Under the pieces are notes generated by a model, which was given only the letters and a program-made list of their open reading frames with translations, ran no database searches and was not told the origin of the DNA. 64,000 nucleotides of DNA from JBFAPK01 sp040676675 (GTDB lineage: Bacteria; Actinomycetota; Actinomycetes; Mycobacteriales; Micromonosporaceae). Position 1 is the stretch's first letter; each line of letters opens with the position of its first letter. The DNA is taken from the NCBI RefSeq assembly GCF_040676675.1, contig NZ_JBFAPK010000008.1:139618-203617 (forward strand), in the 5' to 3' direction. The position numbers and the translations under genes were made by a program. This document shows positions 17,520 to 25,342 of the stretch, piece by piece.

Positions 17520-18917
17520 ATGTCAGCTACGCGTACCAGGGCCGCCGGCGCGATCGCCGTACTGGCGACGGCCCTCGTGGCCGCGAGCGCCTGCGGCGGC
17601 TCGTCGGGGCCGGCCGGCAAGGACGCCAAGAACATCACCCTCACCATCTCCGACAACGCGATCGCCGGCGGGAAGAACTCCGCCAGCGCCGAGTGGATCC
17701 AGAACTGGGTCATCCCCCGCTTCGTCGAGCAGCAGAAGGCCAAGGGCGTCACCGCGAAGGTGGCCTTCGTGGCCAGCGGCGTCGACGACGAGCAGTACAA
17801 GACCAAGCTCGCGCTGGACCTGCGGGCCCGGGGCGGGGCCGACGTGGTGTCGATCGACGGCATCTGGGTCGGCGAGTTCGCCCAGGCCGGCTACATCAAG
17901 CCGCTCGCCGACGTCGCCGGTGCCGAGACCGACCAGTGGGAGGGCTGGGCGCAGATCCCCAAGGCGGTCCAGGGCCTGGGCAGCTTCGAGGAGAAGCGGT
18001 ACGGCATCCCGAACGGCACCGACGGCCGGGTGCTCTTCTACAACAAGAAGCTCTTCGCGCAGGCGGGCCTCCCCGCCGACTGGCAGCCCAAGAGCTGGCC
18101 GGAGTTGCTCGACGCCGGTACGAAGCTCAAGGCGCTGCCCGGGGTCACCCCGATCCAGCTCAACGCCGGTACCGCGATGGGCGAGGCGACCACCATGCAG
18201 GGCGCGCTGCCGTTGCTCGCCGGGGCGGGCGGGCAGATCTACGACGGCGGCAAGTGGACCGGCGCGAGCGCGGCCACCCGCGACATGCTCGACCTCTACT
18301 CCAAGATCTACCGCGGCGGCCTCGGCGACCCGAAGTTGCAGCAGGAGGCGAAGGGGCGGGACAAGTCCTTCCAGGAGTTCGCGGCCGGCAAGATCGGAAT
18401 TCTCGGCGAGGGCGACTACTTCTGGCGCAGCGTGGTCGAGCCGAAGAACGGCATCGCCCCGATGGCCGACCGGGACAGCAGCGTCGGCTTCGCGCTGATC
18501 CCCGCCAAGGCTCCCGGCGCCGGCCTGCGCGGGCAGGACTACGTGAGCATGTCCGGCGGCAGCGTCCGGGTGCTCAACCCCAACTCGAAGTACCCGTCGC
18601 AGGCCTGGGAACTGCTCACCTTCATGCAGTCGGCCGAGGCGGTCAAGGCCGAGCTGAACGGCAAGCCGCGGATCACCGCCCGCACCGACGTCAACACCGA
18701 GGTGCTGGCGAACGACCCGATGCTCAAGTTCGTCGCCGAGAAGGTACTGCCGATCACCGCCTCCCGCCCGCCGCTGGCCATCTACCCGCAGGTCTCGGTC
18801 GCGCTCCAGGAGGCGACCGCCGCGGTGGTCTCCGGCAAGTCGGTCGACGAGGCCGCGACGGCGTACCAGAAGAAGCTGGAGGGCCTGGTCGGTGGTCCAG
18901 GTAACGTCACCTCCTGA
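17520..18917 (+). CDS. Carbohydrate ABC transporter substrate-binding lipoprotein
   Basis: 465 residues. A lipoprotein signal (TRAAGAIAVLATALVAASAC, lipobox ASA-C) anchors it outside the membrane. The body is a type I solute-binding protein of the sugar (family 1) group, with GVTPIQLNAGTAMGEATTMQG and YVSMSGGSVRVLNPNSKYP segments. First gene of the operon; it presents the sugar to the two permeases downstream. The linked GH38 mannosidase suggests a mannose-containing oligosaccharide, but the ligand cannot be read from sequence. The end overlaps the next gene by 26 bases. Confidence 0.92.
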   Translation: MSATRTRAAGAIAVLATALVAASACGGSSGPAGKDAKNITLTISDNAIAGGKNSASAEWIQNWVIPRFVEQQKAKGVTAKVAFVASGVDDEQYKTKLALDLRARGGADVVSIDGIWVGEFAQAGYIKPLADVAGAETDQWEGWAQIPKAVQGLGSFEEKRYGIPNGTDGRVLFYNKKLFAQAGLPADWQPKSWPELLDAGTKLKALPGVTPIQLNAGTAMGEATTMQGALPLLAGAGGQIYDGGKWTGASAATRDMLDLYSKIYRGGLGDPKLQQEAKGRDKSFQEFAAGKIGILGEGDYFWRSVVEPKNGIAPMADRDSSVGFALIPAKAPGAGLRGQDYVSMSGGSVRVLNPNSKYPSQAWELLTFMQSAEAVKAELNGKPRITARTDVNTEVLANDPMLKFVAEKVLPITASRPPLAIYPQVSVALQEATAAVVSGKSVDEAATAYQKKLEGLVGGPGNVTS

Positions 18918-19848
18918 CCAGAGCGCCACGGCGGCGCGCCCGGAGACGGGCGCGCCGCTCGCCGCCCGCGCCGACGCCGCCGGCCTCGGCCGGCTGCGCG
19001 CGGCGGGCTTCCTGGCGCCGAGCATGGCGCTCATCGCGCTCTTCCTGGTCGTACCGGCGCTCTGGACCATCTGGCTCGGCGTCACCAACTACCGGCTCAC
19101 CGGCATCGCCGCCGCCGCGCCCCAGGTGGTGGGCCTCGACAACTTCACCACCGCGCTCGGCGACGAGCGGTTCCGCGGCTCGCTGCTGCTGACCCTGGAG
19201 TTCGTGCTCGGCTCCGCGGTGATCGGCCAGGCCGGGCTCGGCTTCGCGATCGCCTGGGTGCTGCGCGACCGGCACGGCGCGCTGCGCCGGATCGTCGAGG
19301 CGTTCGTTCTGCTCGCCTGGATCCTGCCCAGCTCGGTGGTGGCCTTCCTCTGGATCGCCCTGCTCGACCGCGACGGCGGCACCCTCAACGCGCTGCTCGG
19401 CATCCCCGGCACCGCCTGGCTGCTCGACCACCCGATGCTGTCGATCATCGCGTTCAACACCTGGCGCGGGGCCGCCTTCTCGATGATGCTCTACGGCGCC
19501 GCGCTGCAGAACGTCCCGCCGTCGCACCTGGAGACCGCCCGGCTGGCCGGCGCGTCCGGGTGGCAGCAGCTGCGGGACGTGGTCTTCCCGCGCATCCGCG
19601 GCCACGTGCTGACCAACCTGCTGCTGATCAGCCTCTGGACGTTCAACGACTTCACCCCCTTTCTGATCACGGCGGGCGGGCCGGAGCAGCGGTCGGAGAC
19701 GCTGCCCGTCTACGTCTACAAGATCGCCCTCTCCGGCGGGGAACTCGGCTTCGGGGCGGCGATCTCGTTCATCATGCTGCTGATCAACCTCGTCATCGCC
19801 CTGGTGTACCTGCGTACCCTCGGGCAGCGCCAGGAGTCGCGCCCATGA
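18892..19848 (+). CDS. Sugar ABC transporter permease (MalF type)
   Basis: 318 residues with six predicted helices. The EAA loop ETARLAGASGWQQLRDVVFPRIRG near residues 215-240 is divided here only for docking on the ATPase: ETARLAGASG then FPRIRG. The GTG at 18892 lies inside the end of the binding-protein gene and has GGAGGG 8 bases upstream. It pairs with the next gene to form the membrane channel of a CUT1-type sugar importer. Ends in ATGA with the second permease. Confidence 0.92.
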   Translation: MVQVTSPPDQSATAARPETGAPLAARADAAGLGRLRAAGFLAPSMALIALFLVVPALWTIWLGVTNYRLTGIAAAAPQVVGLDNFTTALGDERFRGSLLLTLEFVLGSAVIGQAGLGFAIAWVLRDRHGALRRIVEAFVLLAWILPSSVVAFLWIALLDRDGGTLNALLGIPGTAWLLDHPMLSIIAFNTWRGAAFSMMLYGAALQNVPPSHLETARLAGASGWQQLRDVVFPRIRGHVLTNLLLISLWTFNDFTPFLITAGGPEQRSETLPVYVYKIALSGGELGFGAAISFIMLLINLVIALVYLRTLGQRQESRP

Positions 19849-20681
19849 CCGGATCCGCGCCGCTGTGGCGCCTCGCGCTCGGCCGGATCGGCCGCTACAC
19901 CTTCGTCTCCGCGGTGCTCGGCTTCTTCGCCCTGCCGCTGCTCTGGCTGGCCACCGCGCCGTTCGACCGCGAGCCGACCATCACCGCGTCGCTGCCGCGG
20001 TTCACCCTCGACAACTTCCGGCTGCTGCTGGACAACCCGTACGCGATCCAGTCCCTGGTCAACTCGGTCTACCTGGCGGCCGGTACCGCCGCGCTGGTGG
20101 TCGTCTTCGCCGCGCTGGCCGCGTACGCGCTCAGCCGGGTACGCCTGCCCGGGCGGGACGCGCTGCTCTACGGGCTGCTGCTGCTCTCCTCCATCGTCAC
20201 CGGTACCGCCACCATGGTGCCGCTGTTCGAGCTGGCCTTCCGGCTGACCCTGATCGACTCCCGGCTCGGCGTGGTGCTCGTCATGACCGGCGGCCTGCTA
20301 CCGGCGGCGATCTTCATCCTGAAGGACTTCATGGACGCCACCCCGACCTCGTACGAGGAGTCGGCGCGCGTCTTCGGGGCGAGCCCGCTGCAGATCGTGC
20401 GGCACATCGTCGTACCGGTGGTCCGCCCCGGGCTCGCCACCGTGGCGGTCTGGGCGGTCGCCAACGTCTGGGGCAACTTCCTCGTACCGTTCCTGCTGCT
20501 GCGCGGCCCGGACAAGGCGCCGGCAGCGGTGATCATGTACACCCTCTACACCGAGGGCGGCCAGGCGGACCTCGCCCTGCTCTCCACCTTCTCCCTGCTC
20601 TACTCGCTGCCGGTGGTGCTCATGTTCGTCTTCGTCAGCACCCGGTACGGCTTCCGCTTCCACGGAGGGATCAAGCGCTAA
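19845..20681 (+). CDS. Sugar ABC transporter permease (MalG type)
   Basis: 278 residues from the ATG overlapping the preceding stop. Six helices; the EAA loop is seen at SYEESARVFGASPLQI (near residue 167) and the C-terminus YGFRFHGGIKR is typical of MalG-type partners. Its TAA stop is directly followed by the ATG of the ATPase gene, without a gap. Confidence 0.92.
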   Translation: MTGSAPLWRLALGRIGRYTFVSAVLGFFALPLLWLATAPFDREPTITASLPRFTLDNFRLLLDNPYAIQSLVNSVYLAAGTAALVVVFAALAAYALSRVRLPGRDALLYGLLLLSSIVTGTATMVPLFELAFRLTLIDSRLGVVLVMTGGLLPAAIFILKDFMDATPTSYEESARVFGASPLQIVRHIVVPVVRPGLATVAVWAVANVWGNFLVPFLLLRGPDKAPAAVIMYTLYTEGGQADLALLSTFSLLYSLPVVLMFVFVSTRYGFRFHGGIKR

Positions 20682-21809
20682 ATGGCCGCCATCACCATGA
20701 GCGGGCTCACCAAGGTGTATCCCGGCGGGGTCCGCGCCCTCGACGCCCTCGACCTGACCATCGCCGACGGCGAGTTCTTCGCGCTGCTCGGCCCCTCCGG
20801 CTGCGGCAAGACCACGCTGCTGCGCACCATCGCCGGGCTGGAGGTCGCCACCGGCGGTACCGTCGCCATCGGCGAGCGCGATGTGACCACCCTGCAACCC
20901 GGCCGCCGCGACGTCGCCATGGTCTTCCAGGACTACGCGCTCTTCCCGCACATGAGCGTGCGCGACAACATCGCCTATCCGCTGCGGATCAAGAAGGTGG
21001 GCCGCTCGGCGCGCGCCGCCAAGGCCACCGAGACCGCCGAGGAGCTCGGCCTCGCCGCGCTGCTCGAACGCCGGCCGGGGCAGCTCTCCGGCGGCCAGCA
21101 GCAGCGGGTGGCGCTGGCCCGCGCCATGGCCTGCCACCCGCAGGTCTTCCTCCTCGACGAGCCGCTGTCCAACCTGGACGCCCGGATGCGGTTGGAGGCG
21201 CGTACCTTCCTCAAGCGGCTGCAACGCGAACTCGGCGTCACCACGGTCTTCGTCACCCACGACCAGTCCGAGGCGCTCGCCCTGGCCGACCGGATCGCGG
21301 TGATGGAGGGCGGGCGGATCCGCCAGGTCGGCACCCCTGTCGAGGTCTTCCGCCGCCCGGCCAACACCTTCGTCGCCGGCTTCATCGGCTCCACGCCGAT
21401 GAACCTGCTCGACGCCGAGGTGGTCAACGGCCGGCTCGCCGTCGCCGGGGTCCGGCTGGACCTGCCCGAGTCCGCGCACGGTCAGGTCGCCGACGGCGAG
21501 TCGGTGGTGTACGGCGTGCGCCCCGAGTACCTGGACTACTCGGCCGCGCCGGTCGAGGGCGCCCTGAGCGGCCGGGTCGTGGTGGTCGAGCACCTCGGCA
21601 GCCACTCGCTGGTCTCGCTCGACCTGCCCGTACCCGACGGCGATGGGCCGGGCGAGGGCCCGGGCGGCGGCCTCCAGGTGGTCGTACCGGAGGGCGAGGA
21701 GCCCGCGCCCGGCGACACCGGCTGGGTACGGCCGCGCCCAGGCCGGGCCCTGCTCTACCGGGACGGCGAACTCGTCGGCGCCCCCAGCCCCGCGGCGGTG
21801 GCCGCGTGA
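20682..21809 (+). CDS. Sugar ABC transporter ATP-binding protein (UgpC/MsmK type)
   Basis: 375 residues with Walker A GPSGCGKTT (~39), signature QLSGGQQQR (~134), Walker B VFLLDEPLSNLDA (~157), switch VTHDQ (~190), and a C-terminal regulatory beta domain (~235-370) of the MalK/UgpC type. It energises the two preceding permeases. Many actinomycete sugar importers share one remote MsiK ATPase, so an ATPase inside the operon is a distinguishing point. The stop overlaps the next start (GTGA). Confidence 0.93.
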   Translation: MAAITMSGLTKVYPGGVRALDALDLTIADGEFFALLGPSGCGKTTLLRTIAGLEVATGGTVAIGERDVTTLQPGRRDVAMVFQDYALFPHMSVRDNIAYPLRIKKVGRSARAAKATETAEELGLAALLERRPGQLSGGQQQRVALARAMACHPQVFLLDEPLSNLDARMRLEARTFLKRLQRELGVTTVFVTHDQSEALALADRIAVMEGGRIRQVGTPVEVFRRPANTFVAGFIGSTPMNLLDAEVVNGRLAVAGVRLDLPESAHGQVADGESVVYGVRPEYLDYSAAPVEGALSGRVVVVEHLGSHSLVSLDLPVPDGDGPGEGPGGGLQVVVPEGEEPAPGDTGWVRPRPGRALLYRDGELVGAPSPAAVAA

Positions 21810-23107
21810 GCGCCCCGGTCCCCGACGGCGGCGGTCTGAGCACCGGCGGCGCCGGCGGCCCGGTCCCCGGCGGGGTGGGCGCCGGCGGGCGGACCGTGCA
21901 CCGGGGCCGGTGGAGCATGGACGACCGGGCGGCCGAGGTGATGCGTCCGCTGCCGGTTCCCGTCGGCGCCGGTACCGCCGCGCTGACCGTGCGGCTGGAC
22001 TACCCCCGCGACGCCGGCGTGCTCGACCTCGGCTGCTGGGGGCCGGCCGGGTTCCGTGGCTGGTCCGGCGGCGCCCGCGACGGCTTCACCATCACCCCGG
22101 ACTGGGCCACTCCCGGCTACCTCGCCGGCGAGTTGGAACCGGGGGAGTGGCAGGTCATGCTGCGCCTGCACCGGGTTCCGCCGCAGGGGCTGGAGTTCGA
22201 GGTCGTCGCCACGACGAGCGGGACCGTACCGCCCCGGCCGGCCGCCCCGCCGGAGCCGCCGCGCCCGCACCGGGCACCCCGGCGCGAGCTGCCGGCCGTG
22301 GACGGGTTGCACTGGCTCGCCGGGGACCTGCACGCGCACACCGTGCACAGCGACGGCGCCGCCACGCCGTCCGAACTGGCCGCGCTCGCCGCCGGGCGGG
22401 GCCTGGACTTCCTCGCCGTCACCGACCACAACACCGTCAGCCACCACCCCGAGCTGCCCGGCGTCGGCGCCCGGTACGGCATCACGCTGGTACCGGGGCA
22501 GGAGGTGACCACCGACCGGGGCCACGCCAACGTCTTCGGCCCGGTCGGCTGGGTCGACTTCCGCCGGCCGGCCGACGAGTGGCTGGCCAGCGCCGAGCGC
22601 GACGGCGGGCTCATGTCGGTCAACCATCCGCTCGGCGGCGACTGCGCCTGGCGGCAGCCGCTGCGCCGCCGGCCGCGGCTGGCCGAGGTCTGGCACTCCG
22701 GCTGGTGGGACCGGACCTGGGGCGCGCCGCTGGCCTGGGCGCAGGCGTGGCGGCCGGACGTGATCCCGGTCGGCGGCAGCGACTACCACCGGCGCGGCGA
22801 CGACGCCCCGCCCGGCGCCCCCACCACCTGGGTCCTCGCCGAGGCGGAGCCCGGGGACAGCGCCGCCGTGGCGCCCGTGCTCGACGCGCTGGCCGCCGGC
22901 CGTACCGCCATCTCGGCCGGACCGGACGCGGCCCTGCTGCTGCGGCTCGGCGACGAGCTGCTCGCCCTCGACGCCGACGGCGCGGTGCTGGTCTACCCGG
23001 ACGGCAGCCGGCGGGTGGTGCGGGGCGACCGGCGGCTGCTCCCCGCCCAGGACGGCCTGCACCTGCTGGAATCGCACCGGACCGAGGTGATCGCGCTGTG
23101 TCGCTGA
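21806..23107 (+). CDS. CehA/McbA family metallohydrolase (PHP domain)
   Basis: 433 residues from the GTG that overlaps the ATPase stop. After ~160 residues of a beta-rich N-terminal region comes a PHP metal-dependent hydrolase: GDLHAHTVHSDG (~residue 173), TDHNTVSHH (~210), GQEVTTDRGHANVFG, SVNHP and GGSDYHR supply the metal-binding His/Asp set. CehA-type enzymes cleave phospho- or carbamate esters; in this operon a phosphoesterase acting on an imported sugar derivative is plausible. Substrate unknown. Confidence 0.83.
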   Translation: MSAPVPDGGGLSTGGAGGPVPGGVGAGGRTVHRGRWSMDDRAAEVMRPLPVPVGAGTAALTVRLDYPRDAGVLDLGCWGPAGFRGWSGGARDGFTITPDWATPGYLAGELEPGEWQVMLRLHRVPPQGLEFEVVATTSGTVPPRPAAPPEPPRPHRAPRRELPAVDGLHWLAGDLHAHTVHSDGAATPSELAALAAGRGLDFLAVTDHNTVSHHPELPGVGARYGITLVPGQEVTTDRGHANVFGPVGWVDFRRPADEWLASAERDGGLMSVNHPLGGDCAWRQPLRRRPRLAEVWHSGWWDRTWGAPLAWAQAWRPDVIPVGGSDYHRRGDDAPPGAPTTWVLAEAEPGDSAAVAPVLDALAAGRTAISAGPDAALLLRLGDELLALDADGAVLVYPDGSRRVVRGDRRLLPAQDGLHLLESHRTEVIALCR

Positions 23108-24108
23108 CCGAGCCCACCGGTAGCGCCGGAGCCGGTCCGCGTGCCGCCGGCGCCGGAGCCGATGCGCGTGCCGCCGGCCCCACCGTGGACGGTCCGCGTG
23201 GCGGCGGCGCGTGGCGGGTCGCCAACGCCCCGGTCAACTTCGGCATCTACCGCCCCGACGGTGCGCCGCTGCCCGCCGACGAGCTGCTCGCCGGGCTCGC
23301 CGGGGCGGGGTACGCGGGGATCGACAACGGGCCGCCCGGCTACCTCGGTACCCGCGACGACCTCGCCGACCGGCTGGCGCGACACGGGTTGGGGCTCGCC
23401 GGCGGCTGGGTCGACCTGCGCTACGACGACCCGGACGGCTTCGCCGCCGATCTGGCCGGCCTCGACGCCGCGCTCGACCTCTTCGCGGCGGTACCGGTCG
23501 ACGACGCGCGCTTCGCGCCCCGCCCCACCCTGGCCTGCCCGCCGGACCCGGCCCGCTTCGCGCGCCCCGGCATCCCGCTGGACGCGACGCTGGGACTGCC
23601 CGCCGAGCGCTGGCCGCAGTTCGCGGACCGGATTCAGCTCGCGGCCGACCGGTGCCGGGAGCGCGGCTTCGAGCCGGCGTTCCACTACCACCTCGGCACG
23701 TACGTGGAGACCGAGGCGGAGGTCGACCGGCTGCTCGAACTCACCGACGTCGGCGTCTGCCTGGACACCGGGCACCTGCTGCTCGCCGGGGGTGACCCGG
23801 TCGCCGCCGCCCGCCGCTGGGCCGGGCGGATCCGGCAGGTGCACCTCAAGGACGCCGACCCGGCGGTACAGACCCGGGTACGGGCCGACGGCGGCGGGCT
23901 GACCGAGATCGTCGCGGCCGGCGGCTTCTGCCGGCTCGGTACCGGCGCGGTCGACCTGCCCGGCGTGCTCTCCGCGCTGGCCGGCACCGGGTACGCCGGC
24001 TGGCTCGTCGTCGAGCAGGACGCGGCGGCCGGCCGCCGGGACGCCGACCGGATGCTCGCCGACCAGCGCGCCAACCGGGACGAGCTGGCCCGGCTGGGGG
24101 TGCGCTGA
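23098..24108 (+). CDS. Sugar phosphate isomerase/epimerase (xylose isomerase-like TIM barrel)
   Basis: 336 residues from the GTG at 23098, which overlaps the preceding gene by 10 bases. The first ~40 residues are a low-complexity Gly/Ala/Arg stretch; the barrel begins near VNFGIYRPDG. Metal-site motifs are FHYHLGTYVET, CLDTGHLLLAGG and RQVHLKD, with a final LVVEQD, as in IolE/IolH-like enzymes. Together with the next gene it suggests oxidation-isomerisation of an unusual sugar or inositol. An internal start cannot be excluded because the N-terminal extension is not part of the fold. Confidence 0.85.
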   Translation: MSLTEPTGSAGAGPRAAGAGADARAAGPTVDGPRGGGAWRVANAPVNFGIYRPDGAPLPADELLAGLAGAGYAGIDNGPPGYLGTRDDLADRLARHGLGLAGGWVDLRYDDPDGFAADLAGLDAALDLFAAVPVDDARFAPRPTLACPPDPARFARPGIPLDATLGLPAERWPQFADRIQLAADRCRERGFEPAFHYHLGTYVETEAEVDRLLELTDVGVCLDTGHLLLAGGDPVAAARRWAGRIRQVHLKDADPAVQTRVRADGGGLTEIVAAGGFCRLGTGAVDLPGVLSALAGTGYAGWLVVEQDAAAGRRDADRMLADQRANRDELARLGVR

Positions 24109-24199
24109 TGCCCGCGCCGCGACCGACCTCGGCGGTGCGACGAAGGACCCCTGACGGCGCGCCGATGGCGGCGCGGCGACGAAAGGCGGCGGTGCGCTG

Positions 24200-25342
24200 A
24201 TGGCGGCGGAACGGATCCGGGTCGCGGTGGCCGGGCTCGGCGTCATCGCCCGCACCGTCCACCTTCCGCTGCTGGAGCGCCGCGCCGACCTCTTCGAGGT
24301 GGTCGCCGTCGCCGACCTCTCCGCCACCCGCGCCGCCGAGCTGGGCGCCCGGTACGGCGTCGCACCGGACCGCCGCCACACCGACGTGACCGCGCTGCTC
24401 GACGCGGGCGGCTTCGACGCGTTGCTGCTGCTCACCACCGGTTCGCACGGCGAGCTGGCCGCCGCCGCGCTGCGCCGGGGGATCCCGGTGCTGGTCGAGA
24501 AGCCGCTGGCGTACACCGTCGCCGAGACCGAGGAACTGGCCCGGCTCGCGGCCGGCGGAGCGCGGCTGATGGTCGGGTACATGAAGCAGTACGACCCGGC
24601 CGTGACCGAGCTGCGCCGCCGGCTCGACGAGATCGGCGGCGCGGCGGCGGTACACGCCGTGGACGTGACCGTGCTGCACCCCAGCGGCGACGCGCAGCTC
24701 GCCTTCGCGCACCTGCCGCCCGCACCGGCGGACCTGCCCGCCGCCGAGGTGGACCGGCTGCGGCGGGCCGACGACGCGCTGCTGCGCGCGGCGATCGGCG
24801 CCGATCCCCGGGCCCGGGCGCTCTACCAGATCCTGGTCAACAGCGTCTCGCACGATCTCTCCCTGCTCCGGCTGCTCACGGGCGCGCCCGCCACCGTCGA
24901 CCACGTCGCCACCTGGCGGACGCCGGCCGCCGCCGGCGGCGAGCCCTCGGTCGACGCGCGCGGCGGGCTGCCCGGCGGAGCCCGGTACGCCATCGGCTGG
25001 CACTACCTGCCGGACTACCCCGGCTACCGGGAGACCGTCGCCGTGCACCACGCGCGCGGCTCGTTCGAGCTGGTCTTCCCCTCGCCGTACCTGCTCGCCG
25101 CGCCGACCGTGCTGACCGTGCTCGACGAACGGGGCGGGGTGCGGCGGCGGGCGGAGTTCAGCGCCGGGACGACCGGCTTCGAACGGCAGCTGGTGGCGTT
25201 CCACGCCATGGTCACCGACGGCACGCCGCCGCACACCGGGGTTCCGGGCGGTACGGCCGACATCGCGACGAGTCAACGGATGGTCCGCCGCTTCGGCACG
25301 CTCGCCGGGGTGGCGGTTGGGGGAGAGGCGGCCCAGGCATGA
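24200..25342 (+). CDS. Gfo/Idh/MocA family NAD(P)-dependent oxidoreductase
   Basis: 380 residues. The Rossmann fold opens with RVAVAGLGVIARTVHLPLL, followed by the EKPLAYT motif (~residue 101) carrying the conserved lysine, and the typical C-terminal alpha/beta substrate domain. These enzymes oxidise or reduce a sugar or cyclitol hydroxyl. A 91-base spacer separates it from the isomerase; it contains two near copies of a GCGCTGATGGC-type sequence. Ends in ATGA with the mannosidase gene. Confidence 0.88.
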   Translation: MAAERIRVAVAGLGVIARTVHLPLLERRADLFEVVAVADLSATRAAELGARYGVAPDRRHTDVTALLDAGGFDALLLLTTGSHGELAAAALRRGIPVLVEKPLAYTVAETEELARLAAGGARLMVGYMKQYDPAVTELRRRLDEIGGAAAVHAVDVTVLHPSGDAQLAFAHLPPAPADLPAAEVDRLRRADDALLRAAIGADPRARALYQILVNSVSHDLSLLRLLTGAPATVDHVATWRTPAAAGGEPSVDARGGLPGGARYAIGWHYLPDYPGYRETVAVHHARGSFELVFPSPYLLAAPTVLTVLDERGGVRRRAEFSAGTTGFERQLVAFHAMVTDGTPPHTGVPGGTADIATSQRMVRRFGTLAGVAVGGEAAQA